Assembly (NCBI RefSeq): GCF_013870515.1
Contig: NZ_JACBXA010000008.1
Location: forward strand, 1 to 60,646
Direction: 5' to 3'
Length of the DNA stretch: 60,646 bases
Origin: Streptomyces albidus (ex Kaewkla and Franco 2022)
Lineage (GTDB): Bacteria; Actinomycetota; Actinomycetes; Streptomycetales; Streptomycetaceae
The position numbers and the translations under genes were made by a program. Below the pieces are notes generated by a model that saw only the letters and a program-made list of their open reading frames with translations, ran no database searches and was not told the origin of the DNA. This document shows positions 24,339 through 34,194 of this stretch, piece by piece; positions within the stretch are counted from its first letter, which is position 1, and the number at the start of each line of letters is the position of its first letter.

Positions 24339-26849
24339 ATGCGGCTCGAACCGCGGCAAAAACCCTCACTTCTACGAGGGTTGCGCACGTCACGGCAGAG
24401 GTACCGGCGCGGGTGGCTCGCGGCGCTCATGGCGGGGGCGGTATCCGCCTCCCTGCTGGGCGGCTCCCCCGCTCTCGCGGGCACCGCACCCGACGAATCG
24501 TCTCCGAGGCTCCAACTCCCCAGCCCGCCGGGCGGGGAGGACGTACGGGTGCTGGTCTTCCACGGCTCCGCCGGCGAGGAACCGCCGACAGTCGACGCCG
24601 GGATCGAAGCGATCGAGAAGATCGGCCAACAGGGCCCGGCGGCCGAGCGGTTCACCATCACCGCGACCGCCGACCCGTCCGTCTTCGCCACCGAGAAGCT
24701 CGGCCGCTACAACGCGGTCGTCTTCCTCACCGGCGGCGGCGATGTGCTCGACCCGGCCCAGGAGGCGGGTCTGGAGAGCTACATGAAGACCGGCGGCGGA
24801 TTCCTCGGCGTCCACGACGCGGCCCGCGCCGAGCCCTATTCCGACTGGTTCACCGGCCTGGTGGGCGCCCGCCCCTCAGCCACAAGCCCGGACAAGGCAC
24901 AGCGCGCCACCGTCGAGGTCGGCGACCGCGGCAACCCAGCGACCAAGGACCTTCCCAAGGAGTGGAAGCGTCCCGACAAGTGGCTCAACTGGGAGAAGAA
25001 CCCGAGCGGTTCGGTCCACACGGTCGCCCGCGTGCGGGAGAACACCTACTCTCCCGGCGACGGCGCACTGGGCTGGGACCACCCCGTCTCGTGGTGCCGT
25101 GACTACGACGGCGGGCGGTCCTTCTACACCGGCATGGGCGGCACGTCCGACAGCTATCAGGAAGCCGACTTCCGCTCCCACCTGCGCGGCGCGCTGATGT
25201 GGACGACGCGGCTCGCCCGCGCCGACTGCCAGGCCACCATCACCTCCAACTACAAGGCCGAACGCGTCACTTCGCCGAACAAGCCCGGCGAGTCCGACCA
25301 GATCGGCGAGCCGCACGGCCTGGTGACCGCCGAGGACGGACGGGTCTTCTACATCGGGCGCGGCGGCGGCGACGGTGAGGCTCCCGTGGTGACCGACTGG
25401 GACGACCCCCAGATCGGCAAGGGCCAGGGCACCGTCCACGTGTGGGACCCGGCGACGAAGAAGTCGTCGCCGGTGGGCTCGCTGACCGTCTTCGGCAACA
25501 AGGGCGGCGGCGACGAACTGGTCAAGGTGGAGGAGGGGTTGCTCGGCATCGCGCTCGACCCCGGCTTCGCCGACAACGGCTGGATGTACCTTCACTGGAC
25601 GCCGCACTCGAAGCTCAACCGCGAGACGCACATGGCCGAGCGCCGCGTCTCCCGCTTCACCGTGGACGCCCGGACCGGCAAGCTGGACGAGTCCTCGGAG
25701 AAGGTCCTGCTCGAGTGGCCGGTGCAGGTGCACAGCTGCTGCCACGCGGGCGGAGGCATGGCCTTCGACTCCAAGCGCAACCTCTACATCGCGACCGGGG
25801 ACAACAACTCCTCGCAGTTCAGCGACGGTTACTCGGGCAACAACCCCGAGCCCGACTTCAAGGGCGTCTCCTTCGCCGACGCACGCCGCACGGCGGGCAA
25901 CACCAACAACCTCAACGGCAAGATCCTGCGCGTACACCCCGAGGACGACGGCACCTACACGCTGCCCGAGGGCAACCTCTTCACCGGCGAGGAGACCGAC
26001 GAGGGGGGCGGCAAGACACGCGGTGAGATCTACGTGATGGGCGTCCGCAACCCCGCGCGCATCTCCATCGACGCGAAGACCGACGTCCTCTACGCGGGAT
26101 GGGTCGGCCCCGACGCGGGCCAGCCGAGCACCACTTGGGGTCCCGCCAAGTACGACACCTTCGCCCGCATCACGCATGCGGGCAACCAGGGCTGGCCGTA
26201 CTGCATGGGCAACGAGCAGCCCTACCGCGACCGCAATCTGCCGGACCCTGAGAAGCCGCTGGGCTGGTACGACTGCGACAACCTCAAGAACGAGTCGCCG
26301 AACAACGACGGGCTCGTCAACATCCCGCCGGCGCAGCCCAACAACATCTGGTACTCGCCGCAGGGCGGCGGCCCCGACTATCCGCGCGATGAGAACGGCG
26401 TGCCCAGCTACAAGCTGGACGAGCAAGAGCTGCTGCTGCCGTGGCTCAAGGGCGGCGGCCAGGCCACGATGGACGGCCCCGTCTACCGCTTCGACAAGGA
26501 CACCGCCTCGAAGGAGAAGTGGCCGGCGTACTGGGACGGCAAGTGGTTCGTCGGAGACTTCTACGACTCCGAACAACCAAGGCACGCCGTGGTGATGCCG
26601 GACGGCGACAAGACGGGCGCCCTCCCCGTGCACGCGGAGAGCCTGCGCAAGATCATCCCGATCGGTGAGGACGGCATCCGCAACCTGATGGACTGGAAGT
26701 TCGCTCCCGACGGTTCGCTCTACGTCCTCGACTACGGGCGCGGGTTCTTCACGTCCGACGACAAGTCCGCGCTGTGGCGTGTGAGTTACCAGGGCGGCGA
26801 GACCACCCCCTCGGCCGGCGACGTGATCGGAAAGGCGGCGGCCCGATGA
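24339..26849 (+). CDS. Secreted ThuA-domain / glucose-sorbosone dehydrogenase-type protein
   Basis: An 836-aa exported protein. The signal peptide has a long basic n-region, a LAALMAGAVSASLLG core and a cut near ALA-GT. Residues about 65-285 are a ThuA-like (trehalose-utilisation) domain: VRVLVFHGSAGEE, VVFLTGGGDVLD, YMKTGGGFLGVHDAA and DYDGGRSFYTGMGG. Residues about 310-830 form a glucose/sorbosone dehydrogenase beta-propeller (VEEGLLGIALDPGFADNGWMYLH, then GGGMAFDSKRNLYIATGDN, GEIYVMGVRNPARISID), the PQQ-binding class. It should oxidise or process sugars outside the cell. The next gene overlaps by 4 bases. The ATG has GGAG 6 bases upstream. The exact substrate is unknown. Confidence 0.88.
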   Translation: MRLEPRQKPSLLRGLRTSRQRYRRGWLAALMAGAVSASLLGGSPALAGTAPDESSPRLQLPSPPGGEDVRVLVFHGSAGEEPPTVDAGIEAIEKIGQQGPAAERFTITATADPSVFATEKLGRYNAVVFLTGGGDVLDPAQEAGLESYMKTGGGFLGVHDAARAEPYSDWFTGLVGARPSATSPDKAQRATVEVGDRGNPATKDLPKEWKRPDKWLNWEKNPSGSVHTVARVRENTYSPGDGALGWDHPVSWCRDYDGGRSFYTGMGGTSDSYQEADFRSHLRGALMWTTRLARADCQATITSNYKAERVTSPNKPGESDQIGEPHGLVTAEDGRVFYIGRGGGDGEAPVVTDWDDPQIGKGQGTVHVWDPATKKSSPVGSLTVFGNKGGGDELVKVEEGLLGIALDPGFADNGWMYLHWTPHSKLNRETHMAERRVSRFTVDARTGKLDESSEKVLLEWPVQVHSCCHAGGGMAFDSKRNLYIATGDNNSSQFSDGYSGNNPEPDFKGVSFADARRTAGNTNNLNGKILRVHPEDDGTYTLPEGNLFTGEETDEGGGKTRGEIYVMGVRNPARISIDAKTDVLYAGWVGPDAGQPSTTWGPAKYDTFARITHAGNQGWPYCMGNEQPYRDRNLPDPEKPLGWYDCDNLKNESPNNDGLVNIPPAQPNNIWYSPQGGGPDYPRDENGVPSYKLDEQELLLPWLKGGGQATMDGPVYRFDKDTASKEKWPAYWDGKWFVGDFYDSEQPRHAVVMPDGDKTGALPVHAESLRKIIPIGEDGIRNLMDWKFAPDGSLYVLDYGRGFFTSDDKSALWRVSYQGGETTPSAGDVIGKAAAR

Positions 26850-29086
26850 TTCCGACCTCACGGACGACACCCGCCGCAAGGCGACGGCGCAGGGGGCGTA
26901 CAGCTGTCACGGCGCTCTTCGCGGCGTTGCTGATGATGCTGGGCCTCACGTCGACGCCCGCGTACGGGCAGCAGCCCCCGCAGGGCGGCGGCACGCGCGC
27001 GGAACAGGTGCTGAACTGGACCGCGAGCGACGACATCACCCAGTACACCTCGGCCCCGGAGACGGCCGTCGCCGGGGCGGCGACGATCGTCTTCGAGAAC
27101 AGCGAGGCGACCGGCAACACCACGTCCATGCCGCACACGTTGACGTTCGTCACCAGTGACCCCGACTACAACGACGACGTGAACGTCAACATCCTGGCCA
27201 ACCCCTCGGACGCACAGGGCGGCAAGCACTCCGTGGAGGTCACGCTGACTCCCGGAACCTACAAGTACCACTGCACGATCCCGGGTCACGGCCAGATGCA
27301 GGGCACGCTCGTGGTCACCGACGGCGGCGGGGGCGAGGACACCACGCCGCCGGAGACGTCGGCGAAGGTGGACGGCGACCAGAACGCCGACGGTGCGTAC
27401 ATCGGCATGGCCACTGTCGCCGTCACCGCCTCCGACGCCGGATCGGGCGTCGACACCGTCGAATACGCCCTCGGCGACGGCGGATACCAGGCCTACAGCG
27501 AGCCGGTGATGGTGCACGAAGTCGGCACCCACACCTTCCGGTACAGAGCCACCGACAAGGACGGCAACGCGGCGGAGGAGAAGACGGTGGAGTTCACCGT
27601 CGTCGCGCCGCCGACGGACGACACGACTCCCCCCGAGACGTCCGCGACAGTCGACGGTGAGCAGGACGACCAGGGCGCATACGTCGGCATGGCCACCGTC
27701 ACCGTGACCGCATCCGACGCGGGATCGGGCGTGAACACGGTCGAATACGCCCTGGGAGACGGCGAGTTCCAGCCCTACACCGCACCGGTGATGGTGCACG
27801 AGCCGGGCGAGCACACCTTCCACTTCAAGGCGACCGACAAGGCGGGCAACGCGGCCGAGGCCGAGTCCGTCGAGTTCACCGTCGTGGAGCAGCCCCAGGA
27901 GGACACGACGGCGCCGGAGACGGTCGCCGAGACGGAGGGGAGGAAGAACTCCGACGGCGCCTATGTGGGCAAGGCGACGGTCACCCTCACCGCGACCGAC
28001 GAGGGCTCGGGCGTGGAGAAGGTCGAATACTCCCTCGACGGGGGCCCGTTCCTCGCCTACGCCGACCCCGTCGTCGTCGACCGGGCCGGTCATCACAGCG
28101 TCGCCCACCGGGCGACGGACAAGGCCGGCAACACCTCTCAGGCCGTCGCGGAGTCATTCGACGTCGTGCCGGGCGGAGGCGTGCCTGCGCCCGACTGCCC
28201 GGAGTTCGACGAGCGGTTGACGGTCTTCGTCGGTGAGATCGACACCGGCGTGCCCAACCGCATGACGGGCGAACGCTGCACCGTCGGCGAGCTGATCGAG
28301 GACGAGAAGGACTGGTCCTCGCACGCGTTGTTCCTCAAGCACGTCACCGCGGTCACCGACGAGTTGCTCGAGGACAAAGTGCTCGACGCGCGGGAGCACA
28401 AGCTCATCAACCGCGCGGCGAAGGACTCCGGCATCGGCGAGCCCGGACAGCAGACCGGGTACAAGAAGCTGCTCGACGGCACCAAGGAGTCCTTCGACCG
28501 GTGGCAGCAGGTCGGCGGCGGCGCCTTCGGTCTCAACGACGACGGCAGCATCACCAGCAGCACCGAAGTCGAAGGCATGGGGATGCTGTGGTACCCGAAG
28601 CGCAAGTACGGGGACTACTCGCTGAAGCTGCAGTTCCGCGACGACGCTCCCGGTGACGGCAACGCCAACTCCGGTGTCTTCGCCCGCTTCCCGAACGTCC
28701 ACGACAACCCGGAGGAGTCCCGGCCGGAGTGGGTCGCCATCAAGTACGGGCACGAGCTGCAGATCCTCGACCGGCCCGACGGCGACATGTACAAGACGGG
28801 CTCGGTCTACGGCTTCGACCGTGTGGGCCTCGGCGGTGCCGGCGTCACGCCCAAGGGCACCTGGAACGACTACGAGATCAAGGTCGTCGGCCAGCACTAC
28901 TCCATCTACCGGAACGGCGTGCTCATCAACGAGTTCGACAACGACGGCGGCCAGGTCTTCGAACCGCCGAGGGACGACGACCCGGGCACCGACGGACGCC
29001 GCTACTCCACGGGCTACATCGGTCTCCAGGTCCACGGCGTCACGGACGTGATCTCGTACCGGGACGTGCGGATCAAGGAGCTGTGA
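26846..29086 (+). CDS. Secreted cupredoxin / Ig-like repeats / DUF1080 protein
   Basis: A 746-aa exported protein, coupled to the gene before it (ATGA). A basic n-region and VTALFAALLMMLGLTSTPAYG form the signal peptide. Residues about 45-140 are a cupredoxin with all type 1 copper ligands (MPHTL, then YKYHCTIPGHGQM). Three tandem OmpL47/Ig-like repeats follow (about 150-440), each with the pattern TTPPETSAxVDG to DxAGSGVxxVEYxLGDG. A linker with two cysteines leads to a C-terminal DUF1080 (3-keto-disaccharide hydrolase) domain (about 545-746). With its partner this suggests extracellular oxidation of a disaccharide to a 3-keto sugar and then its hydrolysis, with copper for electron transfer. 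That pathway is inference. Confidence 0.87.
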   Translation: MIPTSRTTPAARRRRRGRTAVTALFAALLMMLGLTSTPAYGQQPPQGGGTRAEQVLNWTASDDITQYTSAPETAVAGAATIVFENSEATGNTTSMPHTLTFVTSDPDYNDDVNVNILANPSDAQGGKHSVEVTLTPGTYKYHCTIPGHGQMQGTLVVTDGGGGEDTTPPETSAKVDGDQNADGAYIGMATVAVTASDAGSGVDTVEYALGDGGYQAYSEPVMVHEVGTHTFRYRATDKDGNAAEEKTVEFTVVAPPTDDTTPPETSATVDGEQDDQGAYVGMATVTVTASDAGSGVNTVEYALGDGEFQPYTAPVMVHEPGEHTFHFKATDKAGNAAEAESVEFTVVEQPQEDTTAPETVAETEGRKNSDGAYVGKATVTLTATDEGSGVEKVEYSLDGGPFLAYADPVVVDRAGHHSVAHRATDKAGNTSQAVAESFDVVPGGGVPAPDCPEFDERLTVFVGEIDTGVPNRMTGERCTVGELIEDEKDWSSHALFLKHVTAVTDELLEDKVLDAREHKLINRAAKDSGIGEPGQQTGYKKLLDGTKESFDRWQQVGGGAFGLNDDGSITSSTEVEGMGMLWYPKRKYGDYSLKLQFRDDAPGDGNANSGVFARFPNVHDNPEESRPEWVAIKYGHELQILDRPDGDMYKTGSVYGFDRVGLGGAGVTPKGTWNDYEIKVVGQHYSIYRNGVLINEFDNDGGQVFEPPRDDDPGTDGRRYSTGYIGLQVHGVTDVISYRDVRIKEL

Positions 29087-29108
29087 CAGCAGGAGTCCCG
29101 CAGTGAAC

Positions 29109-29140
29109 GAGGGGCCCGGCCGGGTGCGGCCGGGCCCCTC
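29109..29140. terminator. Intrinsic terminator after the secreted sugar-oxidation pair
   Basis: A perfect 14-bp stem (GAGGGGCCCGGCCG and its complement) with a 4-nt loop, 22 bases after the stop of the DUF1080 gene. Confidence 0.85.
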
Positions 29141-29256
29141 TCGCCGTCGAACCGTCGCACTGACCGGTAACCCGCTGGAGGCGTCAACACGTCTCGTGAC
29201 ATGGTTGTTTGCGCACATGGCGGCTCAAGTCACGGGGACACGGGGGGTGTTGAGTC

Positions 29257-32200
29257 GTGGGCTACACGATTCCTGAGGGCGTCGACACCATGCTGGACGT
29301 GGTCGGCGTCGGATGGCCGAACGTCGACGAGGACGCGTACCGCGACATGGCGGACTCGTTGCGGGAGTTCGCCGACGACGCGGACGACGACGGGCACTCG
29401 GCGCACCAGCACATCCAGCGGCTGGTCGGCTCCGGGAACAGTGAGGCGCTGACAGCGCTCAACGGCCACTGGTCGAAGGTCCAGGGCAAGCACAAGGATC
29501 TGGCCAAGGCCGCACGGATCATCGCCGGAGCGCTGGACAAGGTCGCGGACATCATCGTCGCGCGGAAGATCGCCGCCGTGGCCGAACTCGCCGAGCTGTG
29601 CGCGACCGTGGGCATCGCCCTGGCGGCGGCGCCGTTCACGGCGGGCCTGACCGCGCTGCTGGCGGCGGGGAAGATCGCGGCGACGCGCATCGCGTTCAAG
29701 CGAATACTCAAGGAGATGGCCGAGGCCGCCGTCGAGGAGGTCGTCGCCAAGCTCACCGAGCCCGCTGTCGCCGCGCTGGAGAACCTGGTCGCGGACCTGG
29801 CGATAGGCGTGGCCACCGACGCGCTCGGCGTGAGCGGAGGCGACGGCGGGGGCCACAAGGGCGGCACGCAGCTCAACTCCGCGGGCGGGGGCGGCGGAGC
29901 CGGCGGCGGCAAGCTCCACATCGACCACGGGGAGCACGACAACGCCGGCACGAAGCTGGCCGGCGTCAAGATCTCCATGAACACCCGGGCCAGGGGAAAG
30001 CTGTCCAAGGCCAAGGGGCACCACGGCCGAGCCAAGGGCAAGGACGCGCTGACGGCCGTCCTGGACACGACGATAGACGGGGTGACGGAGAAGCTCACCA
30101 AGGGACTCAAGGACCTCGGCGACCACGTCGGGGACACCCTCCCGAAGGGCATCAAGAAGATCTCCGACGACCACAAGACGAACGAGCAGAAGACCCGCGA
30201 CAGCTTCAAGGGCGTCGACAAACCGGGCGACGGCAAGGACCGCGGTCCGGGCAAGGTGAGCACTGAGAAGCGCAACTCGCCCAGCACGAGGCCGACTTCG
30301 ACGCGTGACGCCAAGACCGACCCGGGCGCCGTCTCCCGCTCGGAGCCCAACCGCGTCTGCAAGACGGACCCGGTCGACGTGGCCACCGGGGAGATGATCC
30401 TCGCCCAGACGGACCTGGCGCTGCCGGGCGTACTGCCGCTCGTCCTGCGACGTACGCACGTCTCCAGCTACCGCTACGGGCAGTGGTTCGGGCCGAGTTG
30501 GGCCTCCACGCTGGACGAGCGGCTGGAGCTGGACGACCGTGGGGCGACCTGGGCCCGTGAGGACGGCTCCCTGCTGGTCTACCCGGGGCTGCCCCGCGAG
30601 GAGGGCGAGCAGGTCTGGCCGGTCGAGGGCGACCGGCTGCCGCTGGCCTGGGCCGAGCAGACCGTCCTGGGCGATGTCACCTACACGGTCACCGATCCGC
30701 ACACCGGCCACACGCGCCGCTTCACCGGCAACCCGTACAAGGGCGGCCTTTACTGGCTGACTGCGATCGAGGACCGCAACGGCAACGGCATCGAGATCAC
30801 GCGCGGCGACGACGGTCTGCCCGCGACGGTGGTCCACGACGGCGGCTACTCCGTGCGGCTGACGACCGACGCCGAACTGGGCCGCGTCATCGGCGTATCG
30901 CTGCGCACACCCGAGCGCCTGGTCCGCGTGATGTCCTTCGGCTACGACCTCTCGGGCAATCTCGACGCGGTCATAAACTCCAGTGACATCCCTCTGCGGT
31001 TCACCTACGACGACGCCGGCCGGATCACCTCGTGGACCGACCGCAACAACTCCACGTACGGATACGTCTACGACGACGCGGGCCGCGTCTCAGCGACCGT
31101 CGGGCCCGAGGGCTACCTCTCCTCCCGCTTCACCTACGACACCGACAACCGGATCACGTACTACACGGACTCGACCGGCGCGGTGACGGTCCTCCACCTC
31201 AACGAGCTGCGTCAGGTCATTGCCGAGACCGACCCCAACGGGCACACGGTCCGGCAGGAGTGGGACCGCTACGACCGGCTGCTGAGCCGTACCGACCCGC
31301 TCGGCAACACGACCCGCCTGGAGTGGGACGAGGGCGGCAACCTCCTCGCCGTCCACCTCCCGGACGGCAGCACCTCCACCGCGTCCTACAACTCCCTCAA
31401 CCTGCCGGTGCAGTTGACGGGCCCGGACGGCTCCGTGTGGCGGCAGGCCTGGGACGAGCGCGGCAACAGCACCGCGATCACGGCTCCGGACGGCGCGGCG
31501 ACGGTCTTCACGCACGACGCGGCGGGCGCGGTCGACTCGGTCACGGACACGACCGGCACCGCGCGCACCTTCGTCAACAACCAGGCCGGTCTGCCGACTT
31601 CGGCATCCGATCACCCGGGGGTGACGGCCGTCGCCGAACGGGACGCGTTCGGACGCCTCGCACAGATGACCGACCCGCTGGGGGCGGTCACGCGGATGGA
31701 GTGGACGACCGAGGGCAAGCCCGCTCGTCGGACCGCACCTGACGGGGCGGTCGAATCGTGGAAGTGGGACGGCGAGGGCAACTGCCTCGCGCACACGGAC
31801 CCCAACGGTGGTGTCACGGCCTTCGAATACACGCACTTCGACAAGATGTCGGCTCGCACGACGCCCGACGGAGTGCGCTACGAGTTCGGCTACGACACCG
31901 AACTCCGCCTCACCCGGGTCCTCAACCCGCAGGGCCTGACTTGGGATTACGCGTATGACCTGGCCGGGCGTCTGACCGTCGAGACGGACTTCGACGACCG
32001 CCTGGTGAGCTACGAGCGGGACGCGGCAGGGCGGGTCGTCACTCGTACGACTCCTCTCGGCGAGCAGATCCACCACACGTACGACGCACTCGGGCGACTG
32101 GTGGAGAAGGATGCTGCGGGGGTCCGCACCGCCTATTGCTATGACACCGCGGGGCAGTTGATATCAGCGGCGTCCCCCACCTCTGCGCTCAGCTTCGAGC

Positions 32201-33813
32201 GGGACGTCGTGGGACGGCTGCTGTCGGAGACGGCCGACGGCCGCACCACGCGCTTCACCTACGACGCAGCAGGCCGCCGCACCTCCCGCGTCACGCCCAC
32301 CGGGGCGGTCACGCAGCTCACCTACGACGAGGTGGGCAACCGCACGCGACTCGACGTGCACAGCCACCACCTGGACTTCTCCCACGACGAGTTGGGCCGC
32401 GAGATCGAGCGCGCCTTCGGCTCGGGGACACAGCCCGTCACCTTCACCACAAGCTGGGACGTCGTGGGACGCCCCGCCGAACAGTCCCTCGCGACCCAGG
32501 CACGGACTCTGCGTTCCCGCGCCTACTCCTACCGTCCCGACAACCATCTCACGGCCGTCACCGACCAACTGACAGGCCGCACACGAGAGTTCGACCTGGA
32601 CGCTGTGGGGCGCCCTCTCACGGTCACGGCGGAGAACTGGACCGAGCAGTACGCCTACGACGCCGCGGGCAACCAGACCAGCGCCGACTGGCCAGAGCGG
32701 GCACGCCATCCGGAGGCACGAGGCGAGCGGACGTACAGCGGAACGCAGCTGCTCACTGCCGGCGCAGTGCGCTACGAACACGACGCCGCAGGGCGCCTGA
32801 CTTTGCGTCGGAAGAGTCGTCTGTCGAAGAAACCGGACACCTGGCGCTACCAGTGGGACGCCGAGGACCGACTCGTCTCCTGCACCACCCCGGACGGCAC
32901 AGTCTGGACGTACAGCTACGACCCGCTGGGTCGCCGCACCGCCAAGTACCGCCTGACGACCGATGGTTCAGTGGCCGAAGCCATCCACTTCACCTGGGAC
33001 GGCCCGCGGCTCGCCGAACAGTCCACGCCCGCCAACGGCGTCACGCTGACCTGGGACTACGAGGGTCACCGTCCGCTCACCCAGCTCGAGCGCCGTCTTG
33101 ACCCGACGGACCAGTCGGAGATCGACTCCCGCTTCTTCGCCATCGCCACCGACCTGGTCGGCACACCGACGGAACTCGTCGACGAGACGGGCGAGATCGC
33201 CTGGTACACCCGCACCACGCTGTGGGGCACGACCACGCACAACCGCGGGGCCACGGCCCACACGCCGCTTCGTTTCCCGGGCCAATACGCCGACCCGGAA
33301 ACCGGCCTGCACTACAACTACTTCCGCCACTACGACCCCGACACGGCGCGCTACGCGAGCCCCGATCCTCTGGGGTTGACGCCGGCGCCGAACCCGGCGA
33401 CGTACGTTCACAATCCGCATACTTGGACGGATGTCCTCGGGCTCTCTCCGTGCGACGTGGTATCCATCTACCGGACGCCCAAGGCTGCCGATGCGGAATA
33501 TGAGCGAAGGCACGGCCCTAATCCGGCAAATCATCAGCCCGGCGATGGTTCGGACGGAAGCATTTATTTTGGCGAACGGAGCGTAGCGGCAGAGTACATG
33601 AGCCCAACGGGTCGAAATTTCGCTTCGGGAATGGTCCGCTACGACATGGAGCCTGCCTTCCTTGAGGAATTTGCGGACACAGCAAAGCGCTACGACCGCG
33701 AAGGCCCCAATGGGCAGGCACGGATTGAGTTTGTAATACCCGTGGATCGACTGGATCGCTTTAACGAACTCACACGCGAACGCACCTGGGTACCCATCGG
33801 CGGCAACGGTTAG
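29257..33813 (+). CDS. Rhs/YD-repeat polymorphic toxin
   Basis: A 1518-aa toxin-delivery protein. The N-terminal 200 residues are helical and WXG100-like (LNGHWSKVQGKHKDLAKAARII, then AAAPFTAGLTALLAAG), the kind seen in type VII-exported actinomycete toxins; there is no signal peptide. A Gly/Lys/Asp-rich linker leads to a DUF6531-type module (CKTDPVDVATGEMILAQTDL) and about 900 residues of YD repeats (YDxxGR to T/V). The shell ends with the Rhs core RFPGQYADPETGLHYNYFRHYD and PDPLGL (about 1369-1374). The last 125 residues are the toxin: IYRTPKAADAEYERR, YFGERSVAAEYM, ARIEFVIPVDRLDRFNEL. Its R and E motifs hint at an ADP-ribosyltransferase-like fold, but I do not recognise the family. Its base composition is less GC-rich than the shell. 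Confidence 0.87.
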   Translation: MGYTIPEGVDTMLDVVGVGWPNVDEDAYRDMADSLREFADDADDDGHSAHQHIQRLVGSGNSEALTALNGHWSKVQGKHKDLAKAARIIAGALDKVADIIVARKIAAVAELAELCATVGIALAAAPFTAGLTALLAAGKIAATRIAFKRILKEMAEAAVEEVVAKLTEPAVAALENLVADLAIGVATDALGVSGGDGGGHKGGTQLNSAGGGGGAGGGKLHIDHGEHDNAGTKLAGVKISMNTRARGKLSKAKGHHGRAKGKDALTAVLDTTIDGVTEKLTKGLKDLGDHVGDTLPKGIKKISDDHKTNEQKTRDSFKGVDKPGDGKDRGPGKVSTEKRNSPSTRPTSTRDAKTDPGAVSRSEPNRVCKTDPVDVATGEMILAQTDLALPGVLPLVLRRTHVSSYRYGQWFGPSWASTLDERLELDDRGATWAREDGSLLVYPGLPREEGEQVWPVEGDRLPLAWAEQTVLGDVTYTVTDPHTGHTRRFTGNPYKGGLYWLTAIEDRNGNGIEITRGDDGLPATVVHDGGYSVRLTTDAELGRVIGVSLRTPERLVRVMSFGYDLSGNLDAVINSSDIPLRFTYDDAGRITSWTDRNNSTYGYVYDDAGRVSATVGPEGYLSSRFTYDTDNRITYYTDSTGAVTVLHLNELRQVIAETDPNGHTVRQEWDRYDRLLSRTDPLGNTTRLEWDEGGNLLAVHLPDGSTSTASYNSLNLPVQLTGPDGSVWRQAWDERGNSTAITAPDGAATVFTHDAAGAVDSVTDTTGTARTFVNNQAGLPTSASDHPGVTAVAERDAFGRLAQMTDPLGAVTRMEWTTEGKPARRTAPDGAVESWKWDGEGNCLAHTDPNGGVTAFEYTHFDKMSARTTPDGVRYEFGYDTELRLTRVLNPQGLTWDYAYDLAGRLTVETDFDDRLVSYERDAAGRVVTRTTPLGEQIHHTYDALGRLVEKDAAGVRTAYCYDTAGQLISAASPTSALSFERDVVGRLLSETADGRTTRFTYDAAGRRTSRVTPTGAVTQLTYDEVGNRTRLDVHSHHLDFSHDELGREIERAFGSGTQPVTFTTSWDVVGRPAEQSLATQARTLRSRAYSYRPDNHLTAVTDQLTGRTREFDLDAVGRPLTVTAENWTEQYAYDAAGNQTSADWPERARHPEARGERTYSGTQLLTAGAVRYEHDAAGRLTLRRKSRLSKKPDTWRYQWDAEDRLVSCTTPDGTVWTYSYDPLGRRTAKYRLTTDGSVAEAIHFTWDGPRLAEQSTPANGVTLTWDYEGHRPLTQLERRLDPTDQSEIDSRFFAIATDLVGTPTELVDETGEIAWYTRTTLWGTTTHNRGATAHTPLRFPGQYADPETGLHYNYFRHYDPDTARYASPDPLGLTPAPNPATYVHNPHTWTDVLGLSPCDVVSIYRTPKAADAEYERRHGPNPANHQPGDGSDGSIYFGERSVAAEYMSPTGRNFASGMVRYDMEPAFLEEFADTAKRYDREGPNGQARIEFVIPVDRLDRFNELTRERTWVPIGGNG

Positions 33814-33820
33814 GCGAAGA

Positions 33821-34081
33821 GTGCAAGAGCATCAAGAATTTGACGTGACGATCACCAGGATCCTTCCCTATGGATCCTTTGTAGATATCACAGAGATTCA
33901 TCGGGAAGGGTTTATCGATCAGACTAAGCATCCATCATGGTGGGACGAAGAGGTGCCACTCCCCGCGGTCGGTGATTCCCTGCACGTCGTGGTGCTGGAT
34001 GAGACCCGCGAGCCACCTCGACTCAGCGCCCTGCAAAAGGACATCGATATTTCGCGAACGCTTCGCAAAAAGCAAGAATGA
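33821..34081 (+). CDS. S1/OB-fold-like small protein, candidate immunity protein
   Basis: An 86-aa protein starting 7 bases after the Rhs toxin stop, the standard place for a cognate immunity gene. The sequence fits an S1-type OB fold: VTITRILPYGSFVDI, an EGFIDQTKHPSWW loop, VGDSLHVVVLDETREPPRLSAL. S1 domains bind RNA. As an immunity protein it might cover the toxin's active site or mask an RNA substrate; neither is shown. The start is GTG with GAAGAG directly upstream. No other function is suggested by its neighbours. Confidence 0.65.
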   Translation: MQEHQEFDVTITRILPYGSFVDITEIHREGFIDQTKHPSWWDEEVPLPAVGDSLHVVVLDETREPPRLSALQKDIDISRTLRKKQE

Positions 34082-34194
34082 CGACTTCCCCTGAAGAGAT
34101 AGGCAGGGCTTGACCAGCTGGTGAACCCCAGGCTCTGACACTTTGGCGCAGGACACGCTGCCTACAACGTTCGGGGCTTGGAGGCAATACTCGC

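Noticed and set aside
24876..26879. A 667-codon minus-strand frame.
   Set aside because: It is antisense to the ThuA/dehydrogenase gene, a common effect of GC-rich codon use, and has no domain or start site.
30900..33100. Recurring YDxxGR-coding DNA as a possible repeat array or CRISPR.
   Set aside because: The periodicity is protein-level YD repeats of an Rhs shell; the DNA units vary in length and sequence and have no spacers.
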